The notes beneath the pieces are model-generated. The model worked only from the letters and a program-made list of their open reading frames with translations. It was not told the DNA's origin and did not search any database. Shown here in pieces: positions 7,586 through 18,404 of a stretch of 64,000 nt of DNA. The position numbers and the translations under genes are program-made. Source of the stretch: Haloechinothrix_A salitolerans (lineage in GTDB: Bacteria > Actinomycetota > Actinomycetes > Mycobacteriales > Pseudonocardiaceae); the NCBI RefSeq assembly GCF_039544105.1, contig NZ_BAABLA010000028.1; one strand, written 5' to 3'. The first letter of the stretch is position 1, and every line of letters begins with the position of its first letter.

Positions 7586-8080
7586 ATGTCTGCCGCGACA
7601 CCGTCCGCCGAGCAGGTGGCTACACCTGCCGACACCACACCGCGGGACACGACCCACGCCGAGGCGCACGGCAGGCTCCGGCGCGCCTGGCGGTGGTTCG
7701 CACTGTTCCGCAGGACACGACCGTTCTGGGGATCGATCTGGCTCGGCATCGGTGGCTGGATCATCATGTCGCTGACGTTCGCCCCGTTGCAGGTCACGCT
7801 GGCGGCCGGGGTCGGCGGGATGTCTGGCTACATCCTTGGCGGCGGGATGCTGTTGTTCGCCTGCTTCGGCCTGTTCGCCCCGACGCAGCGGCAACTCGCC
7901 GGCCTGCTTGGCGTCGGATTCGCCATCGCTTCTCTCGTGCTATCCAACCTGGGCGGATTCGTAGTCGGGATGCTGCTCGGAGTGCTTGGTGGCGGCATGG
8001 TCTTCGCGTGGGGTCCGAAGCCGGAACATCCACGTCTGCGCCGGATCTTCCGGCGGGAACGGGCCGCTAATGCCGGGTAG
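7586..8080 (+). CDS. DUF6114 family membrane protein, copy 1
   Basis: 164 residues. A 45-residue polar N-terminus with a conserved basic-aromatic patch (WRWFALFRRTRPFWG) leads into about four tightly packed membrane segments between residues 50 and 140 (IWLGIGGWIIMSLTF, GGMSGYILGGGMLLFACFGL, GLLGVGFAIASLVL, VVGMLLGVLGGGMVFAWGP), rich in glycine. It ends in a short basic tail. GGAGG lies just upstream of the ATG. Genes of this family are typically adjacent to DUF6230 genes, so a membrane complex with the exported DUF6230 protein is likely but unproven. No enzymatic motif is visible. Confidence 0.82.
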   Translation: MSAATPSAEQVATPADTTPRDTTHAEAHGRLRRAWRWFALFRRTRPFWGSIWLGIGGWIIMSLTFAPLQVTLAAGVGGMSGYILGGGMLLFACFGLFAPTQRQLAGLLGVGFAIASLVLSNLGGFVVGMLLGVLGGGMVFAWGPKPEHPRLRRIFRRERAANAG

Positions 8081-8093
8081 GGGGAAACAGCAC

Positions 8094-8831
8094 GTGAAAT
8101 CAGGACGGCTGCGGCGCGCGCTCGGCGCGCCCGTACGCAAGGGCGGCGCCGCGCTCGGCGGCTGGAACCGCGAGATGCGCCGCACCGCACGGGACGACGT
8201 TCGGCGCGGCTCACGACCGCTACGCAGCATGGCGCTCGCGTTGCCCGCCGTCGGTGCCCTCGCCGGGATGGGTGTGGCGCTGTCCCAAGGGCTGCTCGCC
8301 GCGAACTTCATGGTGGTCGACAAGCCGTTCACCATCAAGTCCGACCAGGTCGTGGGCGGTGGGTTCGCGGCACTCATGCACGAGCGACTCAAGGACGACG
8401 GCGCGGACGGCGCCAGCGAGGGCATGGTCCGTGCCGGGTTCAAGTCGGCCAAATTGGACGGTCTGTGTGGGTACGTGCACCAGTCCATCGCGGGAGTGGA
8501 CTACACGCTCAAAATCCGGGCGGGCGAGGTCGTGGATGGGACTCCGGAGGGCACCGATCCGGAGATCAACGCGTCCGACCTGATCCTGGAGGCGACCGCC
8601 GTCGACGGCACGAACAGCTCGTTCGCCGACATGTTCCTCGGCAAGTCCGCCGACGACGTCCAGATGGGGGGCACACCGCTCTCCGGCGGCACGGCGGGTG
8701 AGTTCGGACTTGAGGCGGGCACCGTCACGGTGGACGACCTCACCGCGTCCGCATACACGGTGGAGCTGATCGGCAGCATCGGCCTGCCGCAGTTGAAGCT
8801 GAACGTCGAGCTCGGCCAAAGCACGTGCTGA
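8094..8831 (+). CDS. DUF6230 family exported protein, copy 2
   Basis: 245 residues from GTG 8094, chosen because AGGGGG lies about 9 bases upstream; an ATG at 8070 would overlap the previous gene by 11 bases. The N-terminal 45 residues are strongly basic, then one hydrophobic segment (MALALPAVGALAGMGVAL) and the DUF6230 domain. It shares with copy 1 NFMVVDKPFTIKSDQVVG, RAGFKSAKLDGLCGYVHQ, INASDLILEATAV, LGKSADDVQMGG and GGTAGEFGLEAGT. The final residue is a cysteine, matching the C-terminal cysteine of the paralogues. Function unknown. Confidence 0.84.
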   Translation: MKSGRLRRALGAPVRKGGAALGGWNREMRRTARDDVRRGSRPLRSMALALPAVGALAGMGVALSQGLLAANFMVVDKPFTIKSDQVVGGGFAALMHERLKDDGADGASEGMVRAGFKSAKLDGLCGYVHQSIAGVDYTLKIRAGEVVDGTPEGTDPEINASDLILEATAVDGTNSSFADMFLGKSADDVQMGGTPLSGGTAGEFGLEAGTVTVDDLTASAYTVELIGSIGLPQLKLNVELGQSTC

Positions 8832-8848
8832 GTGAGCGAGGAGGCCTG

Positions 8849-9289
8849 ATGACTGGCGTGATGACCAAGCGGATCTCGGCGGGATGGCGTTGGTTCGCCG
8901 ACTTTCGGCGCACGCGGCCGTTCTGGGGCGGCCTATGGCTGATGCTCGGCGGCTGGGCGGTGATGCGGCTGACCGTCGCGCCGATCGAGGTCGTGCTCTC
9001 CGCTGGCGCGTCCGGCATCGCGGGATACTTGCTCGGCGGCGGCATGATGGGCCTCGCGTTGCTGGCGTGGTTTTCGCCGTCGCAGCGCACGGTGTGTGGG
9101 GTGCTCGGCACGGTGTTCGCGGTGGCGGCGTTCGTCGCCTCCAACCTCGGCGGGTTCCTCGTCGGCACGCTGCTCGGAGTGCTGGGCGGGACGATGATTT
9201 TCGGCTGGGGCCCGAAGCGGTCACGTCGTGAGGACCGTGGCGCCGCCGAGGTCGAGGGAACCGAGTCGCCGGTGGAGGCCGCCGCGTGA
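8849..9289 (+). CDS. DUF6114 family membrane protein, copy 2
   Basis: 146 residues from ATG 8849, preceded by GAGGAGG. It is a clear paralogue of the product at 7586-8080: the same WRWFADFRRTRPFWGGLW entry motif, four glycine-rich membrane segments, SPSQRTVCGVLGTVFAVAAF in place of TPTQRQLAGLLG, and FGWGPKRSR at the end of the last helix, followed by an acidic rather than basic tail. Its stop overlaps the next start (GTGA), implying translational coupling. Function unknown. Confidence 0.82.
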   Translation: MTGVMTKRISAGWRWFADFRRTRPFWGGLWLMLGGWAVMRLTVAPIEVVLSAGASGIAGYLLGGGMMGLALLAWFSPSQRTVCGVLGTVFAVAAFVASNLGGFLVGTLLGVLGGTMIFGWGPKRSRREDRGAAEVEGTESPVEAAA

Positions 9290-9927
9290 GACTGCCCCGC
9301 CGTCGCGCCGCGTGGCGGGTGCTGGCCGGGCTCGTGGTGCTGACCGTGCTTGGCGCGACCGCCATCGTGCCCGACCTCACCGACGCCCGCGCGCATGCCC
9401 AGACCGACTGCGTCGAGGACCCGAACATCGGATTCTGCGTGGTGCCGCAGTCGTACCGGATCTACTTCGGTGACGAGGATCCGCTCATCGACGACTACGA
9501 GTGGCACGCGTATTCCTTCACCGATCTGGGTACCACCACGATCACCCTGGCGGATGGTTCGACCACAACGGTGAACCACTACCGGTTCGAGCGGCTCGTC
9601 GTTGACGAGCATATCCTCATCCAGGAGTCGCGCGCCGACTACGGTGTCGACATCACCGCGCCAGGCCCGATCGAACTGGGCGGCACCAATGCCAACGGCG
9701 AGTACATGTGGACCGACGTCTGGGGCACTGACCTGGAGTTCCAGTGGGGGACCTGCGCGTTCACCTGGACCTGGGTGCCGGACAACATCGGGCTGGACAT
9801 CTCCGGCTGCTGGTTGCGGATGAGCGCCTACGCGATCACCTCGTACAACCCCGATCCTGTGCCGGGAGAACGGGACAACCCGGTGTATCTGCCGGACGCG
9901 ACGCTGCGGGTGACGGGCGGCACGTGA
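9286..9927 (+). CDS. Secreted protein of unknown function
   Basis: 213 residues from GTG 9286, overlapping the previous stop. The N-terminus is a classical signal peptide: basic MRLPRRRAAWR, hydrophobic VLAGLVVLTVLGATAIV, and likely cleavage after an Ala near residue 36 (DARAHAQ). The mature part is acidic, rich in aromatic residues and Thr, probably beta-sheet, and has four cysteines (TDCVED, GFCVVP, GTCAFT, SGCWLR) that could form two disulfides. I recognise no domain. It lies inside the DUF6230/DUF6114 operon and presumably acts outside the membrane with those proteins. Confidence 0.72.
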   Translation: MRLPRRRAAWRVLAGLVVLTVLGATAIVPDLTDARAHAQTDCVEDPNIGFCVVPQSYRIYFGDEDPLIDDYEWHAYSFTDLGTTTITLADGSTTTVNHYRFERLVVDEHILIQESRADYGVDITAPGPIELGGTNANGEYMWTDVWGTDLEFQWGTCAFTWTWVPDNIGLDISGCWLRMSAYAITSYNPDPVPGERDNPVYLPDATLRVTGGT

Positions 9928-10634
9928 TGGCGGAGCGCGACAGCACGTACGGGGGTACCCGGTGGGGCAGGTCGGCGGTGCTGGGCCTGCCCGCCCTGCT
10001 GATCACGGTGCTCCTCGGTGTCGGCGTGGCCCAAGGCGCGCTGGCCAGCCACGTCGTCATCCAGGGTAGGACGTTCGAACTCGCCACCAGTGGGCTCTAC
10101 GGGGTGGACTTCGCGCTCGGCGTCGTCGAGAACCCCCGCAAGGTGCGGGCCGACGACGGCACCGTCAGTGTGGAGAACATCCGGCTCGCGCGGGTCGGTT
10201 TCGCGGAGGGGCAGCTCAACGAGCTGTGTGTCGCGGTGCATCAGACCGTCGCCGGGCAGGCGTTCACCATCAAGCTGCACGGCGGCGATGGCGATCTCGC
10301 GACGTGGGAGATCGACGCGCGTAACGTCGAACTGGACGGTCTCGAGGTCAAGGGCAACCTCACGCTCGACGGCGTGGTGAAATTCGGCATCACCGCGGAG
10401 GACACCACCACGGTCAAGAACGCCGACGGCAGCTATACCGACAACCCCCTTGAAGCCGACCCGACTCAGCACCGATTCGGCATCGACGCCACGTTCGCGG
10501 AGTTCAGCCGCATCACCGGAACGGTGTACGACATGGAGATCATCGGCCCGTTCGAGATGCCAGGGCTGAGCGTGTCGGTGGAGCCAGGAACGACGTCGTG
10601 TCCCGCGCCTGAGGCGCCGACGGCGTCGCCATGA
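9927..10634 (+). CDS. DUF6230 family exported protein, copy 3
   Basis: 235 residues; its ATG overlaps the previous stop by one base (TGATG). It is the most divergent of the three paralogues: one membrane segment near residues 18-36 (LGLPALLITVLLGVGVAQGA), then HVVIQGRTFELATSGLYG, LARVGFAEGQLNELCVAVHQ and ARNVELDGLEVKGNLTL. It lacks the LGKSADD block but keeps both cysteines (NELCVAVHQ and GTTSCPAP). The stop codon TGA (10632-10634) lies inside the arm of the palindrome 10628-10680. Last gene of the operon. Function unknown. Confidence 0.8.
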   Translation: MAERDSTYGGTRWGRSAVLGLPALLITVLLGVGVAQGALASHVVIQGRTFELATSGLYGVDFALGVVENPRKVRADDGTVSVENIRLARVGFAEGQLNELCVAVHQTVAGQAFTIKLHGGDGDLATWEIDARNVELDGLEVKGNLTLDGVVKFGITAEDTTTVKNADGSYTDNPLEADPTQHRFGIDATFAEFSRITGTVYDMEIIGPFEMPGLSVSVEPGTTSCPAPEAPTASP

Positions 10635-10680
10635 AGGGCATCTTACTGGCGCCAGATGCCAGTAAGATGCCCTTCATGGC
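10628..10680. repeat. Long perfect palindrome joining two convergent genes, likely bidirectional terminator
   Basis: Arms 10628-10650 and 10658-10680 (23 bases each) are perfect complements around GCCAGAT. The arm contains ATGAAGGGCATCTTACTGGC, the same sequence as the 5680-5734 element apart from two positions, which have changed in compensating fashion on both arms. The stop codons of both flanking genes lie within the arms. Confidence 0.85.
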
Positions 10681-11474
10681 ACCCGGCACAACACCTCCCC
10701 ATGCAGGACGGCGAACCAGCCGCCTGGCTCATTCACCCAGGCGCGCCACGCCGCCGCCATTCGCTCCAGATCGGCGGCCGTCGCCAGGCCGTGCCGCGCG
10801 GTAGTCTCCGCGAACCGCGACCGCGTGACACGCTCCGCCCACAGCCCGCCCCACCAGGAGCGGGACTCCGGCGTTGCGTAGGTCCAGGTCGACGTCGTCG
10901 GCGTGACGTCGGTGAACCCGGCGTCCAACGCCCAGGACAGCAGACGTCGTCCGGCGTCGGGTTCGCCACCTTCCTCGCGGGCGGCGCGCCGGTACGCCGC
11001 CCGCCAGTCCGACATCCCTGGCGACTCCGGGTACCAGGTCATCGCGGCGTAGTCGGCGTCCCGCGCGGCTACGACCCCGCCCGGCGCGCAGACCCGCCGC
11101 ATCTCCCGCAACGCCGCCACCGGGTCGGCCACGTGCTGCAACACCTGGTGGGCGTGCACAACGTCGAAAGCGCTGTCGGCGAACGGCAGCGTCGCCACAT
11201 CGGCGTGCGCGAATCGGACGTTGCGCAGGTCCCGCTCGGCGCACAGCCGCGCGGCGGCGGCCAGCGCCTCCGTGGACGTCTCCACCGCCGTCACGTGCGC
11301 GACCAGCTCGGCCATGTCTGCCGTGATCGACCCCGGACCGCAGCCGACGTCCAGCACGGACGCTCCGGCGCGCAGCTCCGGCACCAGGTACGCGGCGGAG
11401 TCCTGGACGGTGCGCGTGCGATGGAACCGCAGCACCGACTCGTGGTGCCCGTGGACGTAGCCTGTCTCGCTCAT
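10674..11474 (-). CDS. Class I SAM-dependent methyltransferase
   Basis: 266 residues. The methyltransferase core is clear: motif I SVLDVGCGPGSITADMAEL (about 40-58), acidic end of strand 2 in VTAVETSTEAL, motif post-II VRFAHADVATLPFADSAFDV, then AHQVLQHVADPVAALREMRR and CAPGGVVAARDADY. This is the UbiE/COQ5-like pattern found in many small-molecule methyltransferases. The substrate is unknown. The ATG at 11474 starts MSETGYVHGHHESVLRFH, typical of the group. Its last codons are encoded by the palindrome 10628-10680. Confidence 0.86.
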   Translation of the reverse strand: MSETGYVHGHHESVLRFHRTRTVQDSAAYLVPELRAGASVLDVGCGPGSITADMAELVAHVTAVETSTEALAAAARLCAERDLRNVRFAHADVATLPFADSAFDVVHAHQVLQHVADPVAALREMRRVCAPGGVVAARDADYAAMTWYPESPGMSDWRAAYRRAAREEGGEPDAGRRLLSWALDAGFTDVTPTTSTWTYATPESRSWWGGLWAERVTRSRFAETTARHGLATAADLERMAAAWRAWVNEPGGWFAVLHGEVLCRVP

Positions 11475-11530
11475 CCGGCGAGGCTAGCACCAATGCTCTC
11501 AGAATGTAGGAAGATTTTCCCGAATCGTGG

Positions 11531-12049
11531 TCACCGTCGCCAGGTCAGCGCGACGCCGAGCGTCGTGAGCCAGCGGTGCAGGTCGTGGCCATGCCGGGCC
11601 AGGGCGTCGACCGTGTGGAACGCCGTCTCCAGCGCGAACAGTGTGTCCGCGTCGTCGATCAGCCCTGCGTGGCTCGCCGCCAGCAGCTCGTCGGCGTCAA
11701 GGACGGTGGCGTCCTTGCCGGTGCGCAGCACGATGTCCAGGTAGAGGTCGCGGGTGCGCCACTGCCGCTCGCCGCGTTCGACCCGTACGACGTCGAGGTA
11801 GAAGTCCTGATCCCGCTCGTGCCCCTCGTTGAACCAGAAGTCGGTCACCCGCAGCCCCTGCTCCGGCAGCAGCCACGACTCGATGTAGTGGAACTGGCGC
11901 CTGCCAGGCGCTGGTCGCGCCATGTACAGGCCGAACGGCTCGACGCGGAACTCCTCGACGTCGCGGGGGATCCGCTTCGGATCGGTGTTGCTCCTGGCGT
12001 CGAGGTCGAAGATCTCTACCTTGGGCGGATGGGCTGCCATGGCTTTCAT
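11531..12049 (-). CDS. DUF402 family protein
   Basis: 172 residues. Typical DUF402 features are the Asp-rich centre (QGLRVTDFWFNEGHERDQDFYLDVV) and WRTRDLYLDIVLRTGKDATVLDADEL, providing acidic residues that bind metal in characterised relatives acting on nucleoside diphosphates or organophosphates. The chemistry of this member is unknown. The start is uncertain: ATG 12049, ATG 12040 and GTG 12070 are in frame; the MAAHPPKVEIFDLD start at 12040 is also plausible. It is divergent from uvrB with about 60 bases between. Confidence 0.78.
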   Translation of the reverse strand: MKAMAAHPPKVEIFDLDARSNTDPKRIPRDVEEFRVEPFGLYMARPAPGRRQFHYIESWLLPEQGLRVTDFWFNEGHERDQDFYLDVVRVERGERQWRTRDLYLDIVLRTGKDATVLDADELLAASHAGLIDDADTLFALETAFHTVDALARHGHDLHRWLTTLGVALTWRR

Positions 12050-12107
12050 GGTGCCGCAGTGAGCAGGCACGCGGCAGACTGTCGGTGGTCGCGCCTAGGC
12101 TGGAGAC

Positions 12108-14267
<2,160 letters not shown>

Positions 14268-14271
14268 GCGA

Positions 14272-14315
14272 CCGCGAGTCCCGAGATCTGGTGCCGCGAG
14301 TCCCGACTTACGGTG
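14272..14315 (+). repeat. 22-base tandem repeat after uvrB
   Basis: Two 22-base units beginning CCGCGAGTCCCGA and ending GGTG lie head to tail at 14272-14293 and 14294-14315. The same unit appears in three copies at 57331-57396, also directly after a stop codon. Confidence 0.7.
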
Positions 14316-14349
14316 CGGTGTGTTCCGGGTTCCGGCGATTCGCCGAGTG

Positions 14350-15354
14350 CTAGCTGGTCACGTCCTTCCGTGCGAAGGCGCGGGCGGCGAGCACACCGAA
14401 CAGCGTGGCGTAGCACAGCGAGGTGAACGCGCCGGTAGCCATGGCGGACCAGTCGACGTCGGCGGCGAGCAGATCCGTCCATGCCCGCGCGTGGTGCGTC
14501 GGAAGCACGACTCGCAGGTCCTCCAGCGCGGTGATCTGGTCCAGCATCAGCGAGATGATCGTCGCCAGGACCGCGCCGCCGACCGCCCCGAGCGGCGCGT
14601 CGGTCGACACGCTCAGAAACATCGCCACGCCCGCGACCCAGCTCAACTGCACGATGATGTAGGCGACCGCGAGCAGTAAGTTCACCAGGCTCACACCGAA
14701 CGACGCCGACTCGCCGGTCGGGCTGATCGCGGCGTCCGCGCCGTACCAGATCACGCCCGCGAGCAGCGCGACGCCAGGCAGCACCGTCAACGCCAACACT
14801 GACAAGCTCCCCGCGACCAGCGCCTTCTGTCGCAACAACCGCAGCCGGGGAATCGGGATCGCCAGCAAATACTTCAGGCTTGACCACGACGCCTCGCTCG
14901 CCACGGTGTCGCCGAAGAACAACGCGACGACCATCGGAAGGAGGAACGATCCGGACACCAGTAGCGTCACCACGACGAAGTTCGGCGCGCTGACCGTCGC
15001 CAAGTCGATGAACCCGCCGGAGCGCCGGTCAGGGTCGTCGCTGCCCAACTCGAACGCCAACACCAGCAGCAACGGCACGACGACCGCGAGACCGAGCACC
15101 AAATGCGTGCGGCGCCGGTGGAACTGGCGGCGCAGCTCAACGCCGAACGGCAGCGTTCGGCGGGCGTCGTATCCGGTCACCGCACCCGACGGCGTGGCCG
15201 CGGCGTGTTCGTGCTCGGCGGCGCTGCTGAACTCCACCAACGCCGCCGGGTCGGTGTGCACGCCGTGATCGACGTGCGCGGCACGCGTCTCGCCGCCAGA
15301 AGCGGCGTCCGCACCGCCGGTCGCCGCGGCGCCCGTGTCCTTCTCCGAGCTCAT
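14350..15354 (-). CDS. ABC-2 type transporter permease
   Basis: 334 residues. A polar 80-residue N-terminus precedes about six membrane segments: LVLGLAVVVPLLLVLAFEL, VVVTLLVSGSFLLPMVVALF, LSVLALTVLPGVALLAGVIW, SLVNLLLAVAYIIVQLSW, GAVGGAVLATIISLML and a last one near FTSLCYATLFGVLAARAF. This is the layout of ABC-2 family export permeases. The ATG overlaps the stop of the upstream ATPase-hydrolase gene (ATGA at 15351-15354), so the two are translationally coupled and almost certainly form one transporter. The cargo is unknown. Confidence 0.86.
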   Translation of the reverse strand: MSSEKDTGAAATGGADAASGGETRAAHVDHGVHTDPAALVEFSSAAEHEHAAATPSGAVTGYDARRTLPFGVELRRQFHRRRTHLVLGLAVVVPLLLVLAFELGSDDPDRRSGGFIDLATVSAPNFVVVTLLVSGSFLLPMVVALFFGDTVASEASWSSLKYLLAIPIPRLRLLRQKALVAGSLSVLALTVLPGVALLAGVIWYGADAAISPTGESASFGVSLVNLLLAVAYIIVQLSWVAGVAMFLSVSTDAPLGAVGGAVLATIISLMLDQITALEDLRVVLPTHHARAWTDLLAADVDWSAMATGAFTSLCYATLFGVLAARAFARKDVTS

Positions 15355-18278
15355 TGCTCCTGTCCTTCCGACGTCACCAGCCGCAGAAACGCATCCTCAA
15401 GGCGTCGCCGAGGCCCGGCGTTCTCCACCGCGACACCGGCCGTCACCAGCGCGGACACCGCCGTCGACCGGGGAAGGCCGTCGAGGTCGGCGTGCACCGT
15501 GTCGCCGTCCGCCCGCACCGCCGAGATGCCGTCGACGTCGTTGAGCGCGGCCACGGCCTCGTCCGGCTTGTCGACGACGAAGCTCGCCTCGCCGCCCGCT
15601 GCGACGATCTCGCCGACCGCACCGTCCGCGACCAACTTGCCCCGATGCATCACCACAACGTGGGTTGACGTCTGCTCCACCTCGGCGAGCAGGTGACTTG
15701 ACACCAACACGGTGCGTCCCGTCGCCGCGTAGCGCCGCAGCACCTCACGCATCTGGTGGATCTGCGGCGGATCGAGCCCGTTGGTCGGTTCGTCCAGCAC
15801 CAGCAGCTCCGGTAGCCCGAGCATCGCCTGCGCGATCGCGAGCCGCTGCCGCATGCCCTGGCTGTACGTGCCGACCTTGCGGTGTACCGCGTCGCCCAGG
15901 CCCGCGATCTCCAGCGCTTCCGCCACATGCGCCTTGTCGGCGGGACGTCCGGTGGCGTCCCAGTACAGCTGGAGGTTCGCCGCGCCGGACAAGTGCGGCA
16001 GGAATCCTGGTCCCTCCACAAAGGACCCGATCCGCGACAGCACCGGCGCGCCGGGTCGCACCCGATGCCCGAACACACGCATCTCGCCCGAGGTGGGCGT
16101 GACGAGGCCCATCAGCATGCGCAGGGTGGTCGTCTTGCCCGCACCGTTCGGTCCGAGCAGGCCGAGCACCTGGCCTCGTTCGGCGCGGAACGACAGCTCC
16201 GACACCGCGGTGATCCCGCCCGGATACGACTTCGTGAGCCCCGTGATGTCGAGCGGGACGTCGGCCAGCGACTCGTCCACGCCGTCCGCCCGCCGCCGTC
16301 GCAGCGCGGTGATCGCCAGCAACGCGACGGCAAGCAACCCGAGGCCGCCGATGCCCGCCAGTTGCCACACCGGCCAGCCCGATGTCGTCGCCTCGCCAGA
16401 CACCTCGGGCACGGCCAGCTCGCCCGAACCGGCCAACCCGATCCGGTACGCGGCCGGTTGCGTCGCGTTGGTGTAGGCGCGATCGGTGGTCGCCACCACG
16501 AGTTCCAATCGGTGTCCCGGTTGGACGGGCCGCACGATCGGCGGAAGACTCACCGTCACCTCGACGGTCTCTCCGACTCGCAGGTCAGGGATGCGCACCG
16601 GCGACACAGCGTTGCCCGGCAGCGTGCGCTGCCCTGTCGGGCCGATGTCGTAGAGCTTCACGAACAGCGGCCCGGTGCCCTCGGTGCCGCGGGCACCCCC
16701 GGACCACGGCAGCGGCGTGACCTGAAGCCGGATCGTCGACGACCCGGTAACCAGCAGTTGCTCGGTGAACTCGCCGGAGCTGAACCGCGCGGACTGACCG
16801 GGCAGATCGACGTTGAGTAGCCCCGGTCGCGCTGACGAGTCGGCCAGACCGGTGAAACCGGGGATACCGCTGATGGCGGCGGGCGTCCCACCGGGTGGAT
16901 TGATCACCACCTGCTCCGGTCCACTGAGCCGCACTGACTCCTGATCGACGGCGGGGACGTCCCGGTCGAGGCCGGGATACCGGTCAGCGGTCAGTACCCG
17001 CACGGAGGGAGCCCGGGTCGCCTGGAACGTGCCCTGGACGTCGTAGCGGAACGCGGGCAGCGGGTTGTCCTTCGGCGGCCGCGGACCCTCGAGCTGGAAC
17101 GCCAGCCAGTCCGCGATCGAGGCGCGCAGTGTCGCGCCTGGTCCGCCGCCGTCGTGCCCGCCCGCGTACCAGACGACCCGCACCTCGCCGCCAGCGTCGT
17201 GTATGTCGCGGGCGTTGGCGTCGGCCTGGTCCAGCCCGAACAACGTGTCTCGCTCGCCCTGCACCAACAGGGCGGGTATGTCGATCCGATCAGTCACCGA
17301 TGCGGGAGAGACGCGCTCGAGCAGTCTAAGAGTGCGCTCGCTGGCTTCGCCGTCGCGCACCAGGTCGTTGTACGCCGCGCAGATCTGGGGCGCGAACCTG
17401 CCACACGGTCGTGCACCAGTCGCGGCATCAGGCCCGACATCCGGCCCGGAGCCGGAGGCGCCTTGGGACCCAGGGGCGGGATCCGCCGTGGTGACGTCGT
17501 CCTCCTCCGTACCTGGCTCGGGGGCATCCGCGGTGGGGCCAATGCCACCCGCGCCGAGGCCGCCGGAGAACAGCACACCCGCCCAGCCCTGCTTGAACAC
17601 GCCGTCGTCGGTGGCGAGCATCCGCGCTGGCGAGCGGGGCTCGAACCGGCCGTGGCGCGCGGCGTTCGGTAACAGGGACTGCCCGAGGTCGTGGTAAGTC
17701 ATCACCGGCGCGATGGCGTCAACTCGCTCGTCAGTCCCCGCGAGTAACAGCGCCAACGCACCCGCGTATGACGAGCCCGTGACGGCGACGCGCGGGTCGT
17801 TGTCGGCGTCGCGCTGTACGGTCGGTTGCGCGGCCAGATAGTCCAGCAGTTCGCTCGCGTCGGCGACTTCCGCGTCCGGATCGTTGAGCGCGATCATGCC
17901 GGTACTACGGCCGAACCCGCGTGCGGTGTAGGCGAGTACCACGAACCCGCGCTCGGCGAGCTCCCGCGCGTCGCGAGCGACGCTGCGTTTGCTGCCGCCG
18001 AAGCCGTGGGGGAGCAGGATCGCGGGCGCCGGTGTCTCCCGCGCGGTGTCGGGCACGTACAGGGTGATGTCGAGTCGCTCTTGTGACGGCGATCCGGGTG
18101 CCGTGGGGACCTCGATGAACTCTTCGTGCGTCATCACCGAGGGTGGGTCTTCCCCTGGGGTGGTGAACACCACAATCAGCGCGCCGAGCAGGACCACCGC
18201 GAGTGCCGCGGCGGCGATGCGGGTGCGGCGACCGTGCGGAACGAGCCGGACCAGGGGGCGCGGGACGATTCGGAGCAC
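15351..18278 (-). CDS. Fusion of an extracytoplasmic S15/CocE-type hydrolase with an ABC transporter ATPase
   Basis: 975 residues from GTG 18278 (the upstream frame to TTG 18326 is less likely). Order: membrane segment (about 20-40, IAAAALAVVLLGALIVVF); alpha/beta hydrolase with nucleophile Ser 170 in TGSSYAGALALLL, Asp 344 in VQGERDTLFG and His 375 in YAGGHDGGG; a beta-rich region like the X-Pro peptidase C-terminal domain; a second membrane segment (640-660); then a complete ABC ATPase (675-975) with Walker A GPNGAGKTTTL, signature YSQGMRQRL, Walker B LLVLDEPTNGLDPP and the H-loop VLVSSHLL. The hydrolase would face outward and the ATPase inward. The permease follows in the same operon. A two-membrane-span link between these activities is unusual; cargo and substrate are unknown. 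Confidence 0.9.
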   Translation of the reverse strand: MLRIVPRPLVRLVPHGRRTRIAAAALAVVLLGALIVVFTTPGEDPPSVMTHEEFIEVPTAPGSPSQERLDITLYVPDTARETPAPAILLPHGFGGSKRSVARDARELAERGFVVLAYTARGFGRSTGMIALNDPDAEVADASELLDYLAAQPTVQRDADNDPRVAVTGSSYAGALALLLAGTDERVDAIAPVMTYHDLGQSLLPNAARHGRFEPRSPARMLATDDGVFKQGWAGVLFSGGLGAGGIGPTADAPEPGTEEDDVTTADPAPGSQGASGSGPDVGPDAATGARPCGRFAPQICAAYNDLVRDGEASERTLRLLERVSPASVTDRIDIPALLVQGERDTLFGLDQADANARDIHDAGGEVRVVWYAGGHDGGGPGATLRASIADWLAFQLEGPRPPKDNPLPAFRYDVQGTFQATRAPSVRVLTADRYPGLDRDVPAVDQESVRLSGPEQVVINPPGGTPAAISGIPGFTGLADSSARPGLLNVDLPGQSARFSSGEFTEQLLVTGSSTIRLQVTPLPWSGGARGTEGTGPLFVKLYDIGPTGQRTLPGNAVSPVRIPDLRVGETVEVTVSLPPIVRPVQPGHRLELVVATTDRAYTNATQPAAYRIGLAGSGELAVPEVSGEATTSGWPVWQLAGIGGLGLLAVALLAITALRRRRADGVDESLADVPLDITGLTKSYPGGITAVSELSFRAERGQVLGLLGPNGAGKTTTLRMLMGLVTPTSGEMRVFGHRVRPGAPVLSRIGSFVEGPGFLPHLSGAANLQLYWDATGRPADKAHVAEALEIAGLGDAVHRKVGTYSQGMRQRLAIAQAMLGLPELLVLDEPTNGLDPPQIHQMREVLRRYAATGRTVLVSSHLLAEVEQTSTHVVVMHRGKLVADGAVGEIVAAGGEASFVVDKPDEAVAALNDVDGISAVRADGDTVHADLDGLPRSTAVSALVTAGVAVENAGPRRRLEDAFLRLVTSEGQEQ

Positions 18279-18404
18279 GCACGCGACCGTATGTGACGGC
18301 CGCTGAGAAGGTCTCAGCAGTCCCAAGATCGGTACCTAATTCGTGGCGTAACGGTGATACCGGGTACGTTCTGTGGCGCGGAAGAGCAACAGCCGTCACT
18401 ATGG

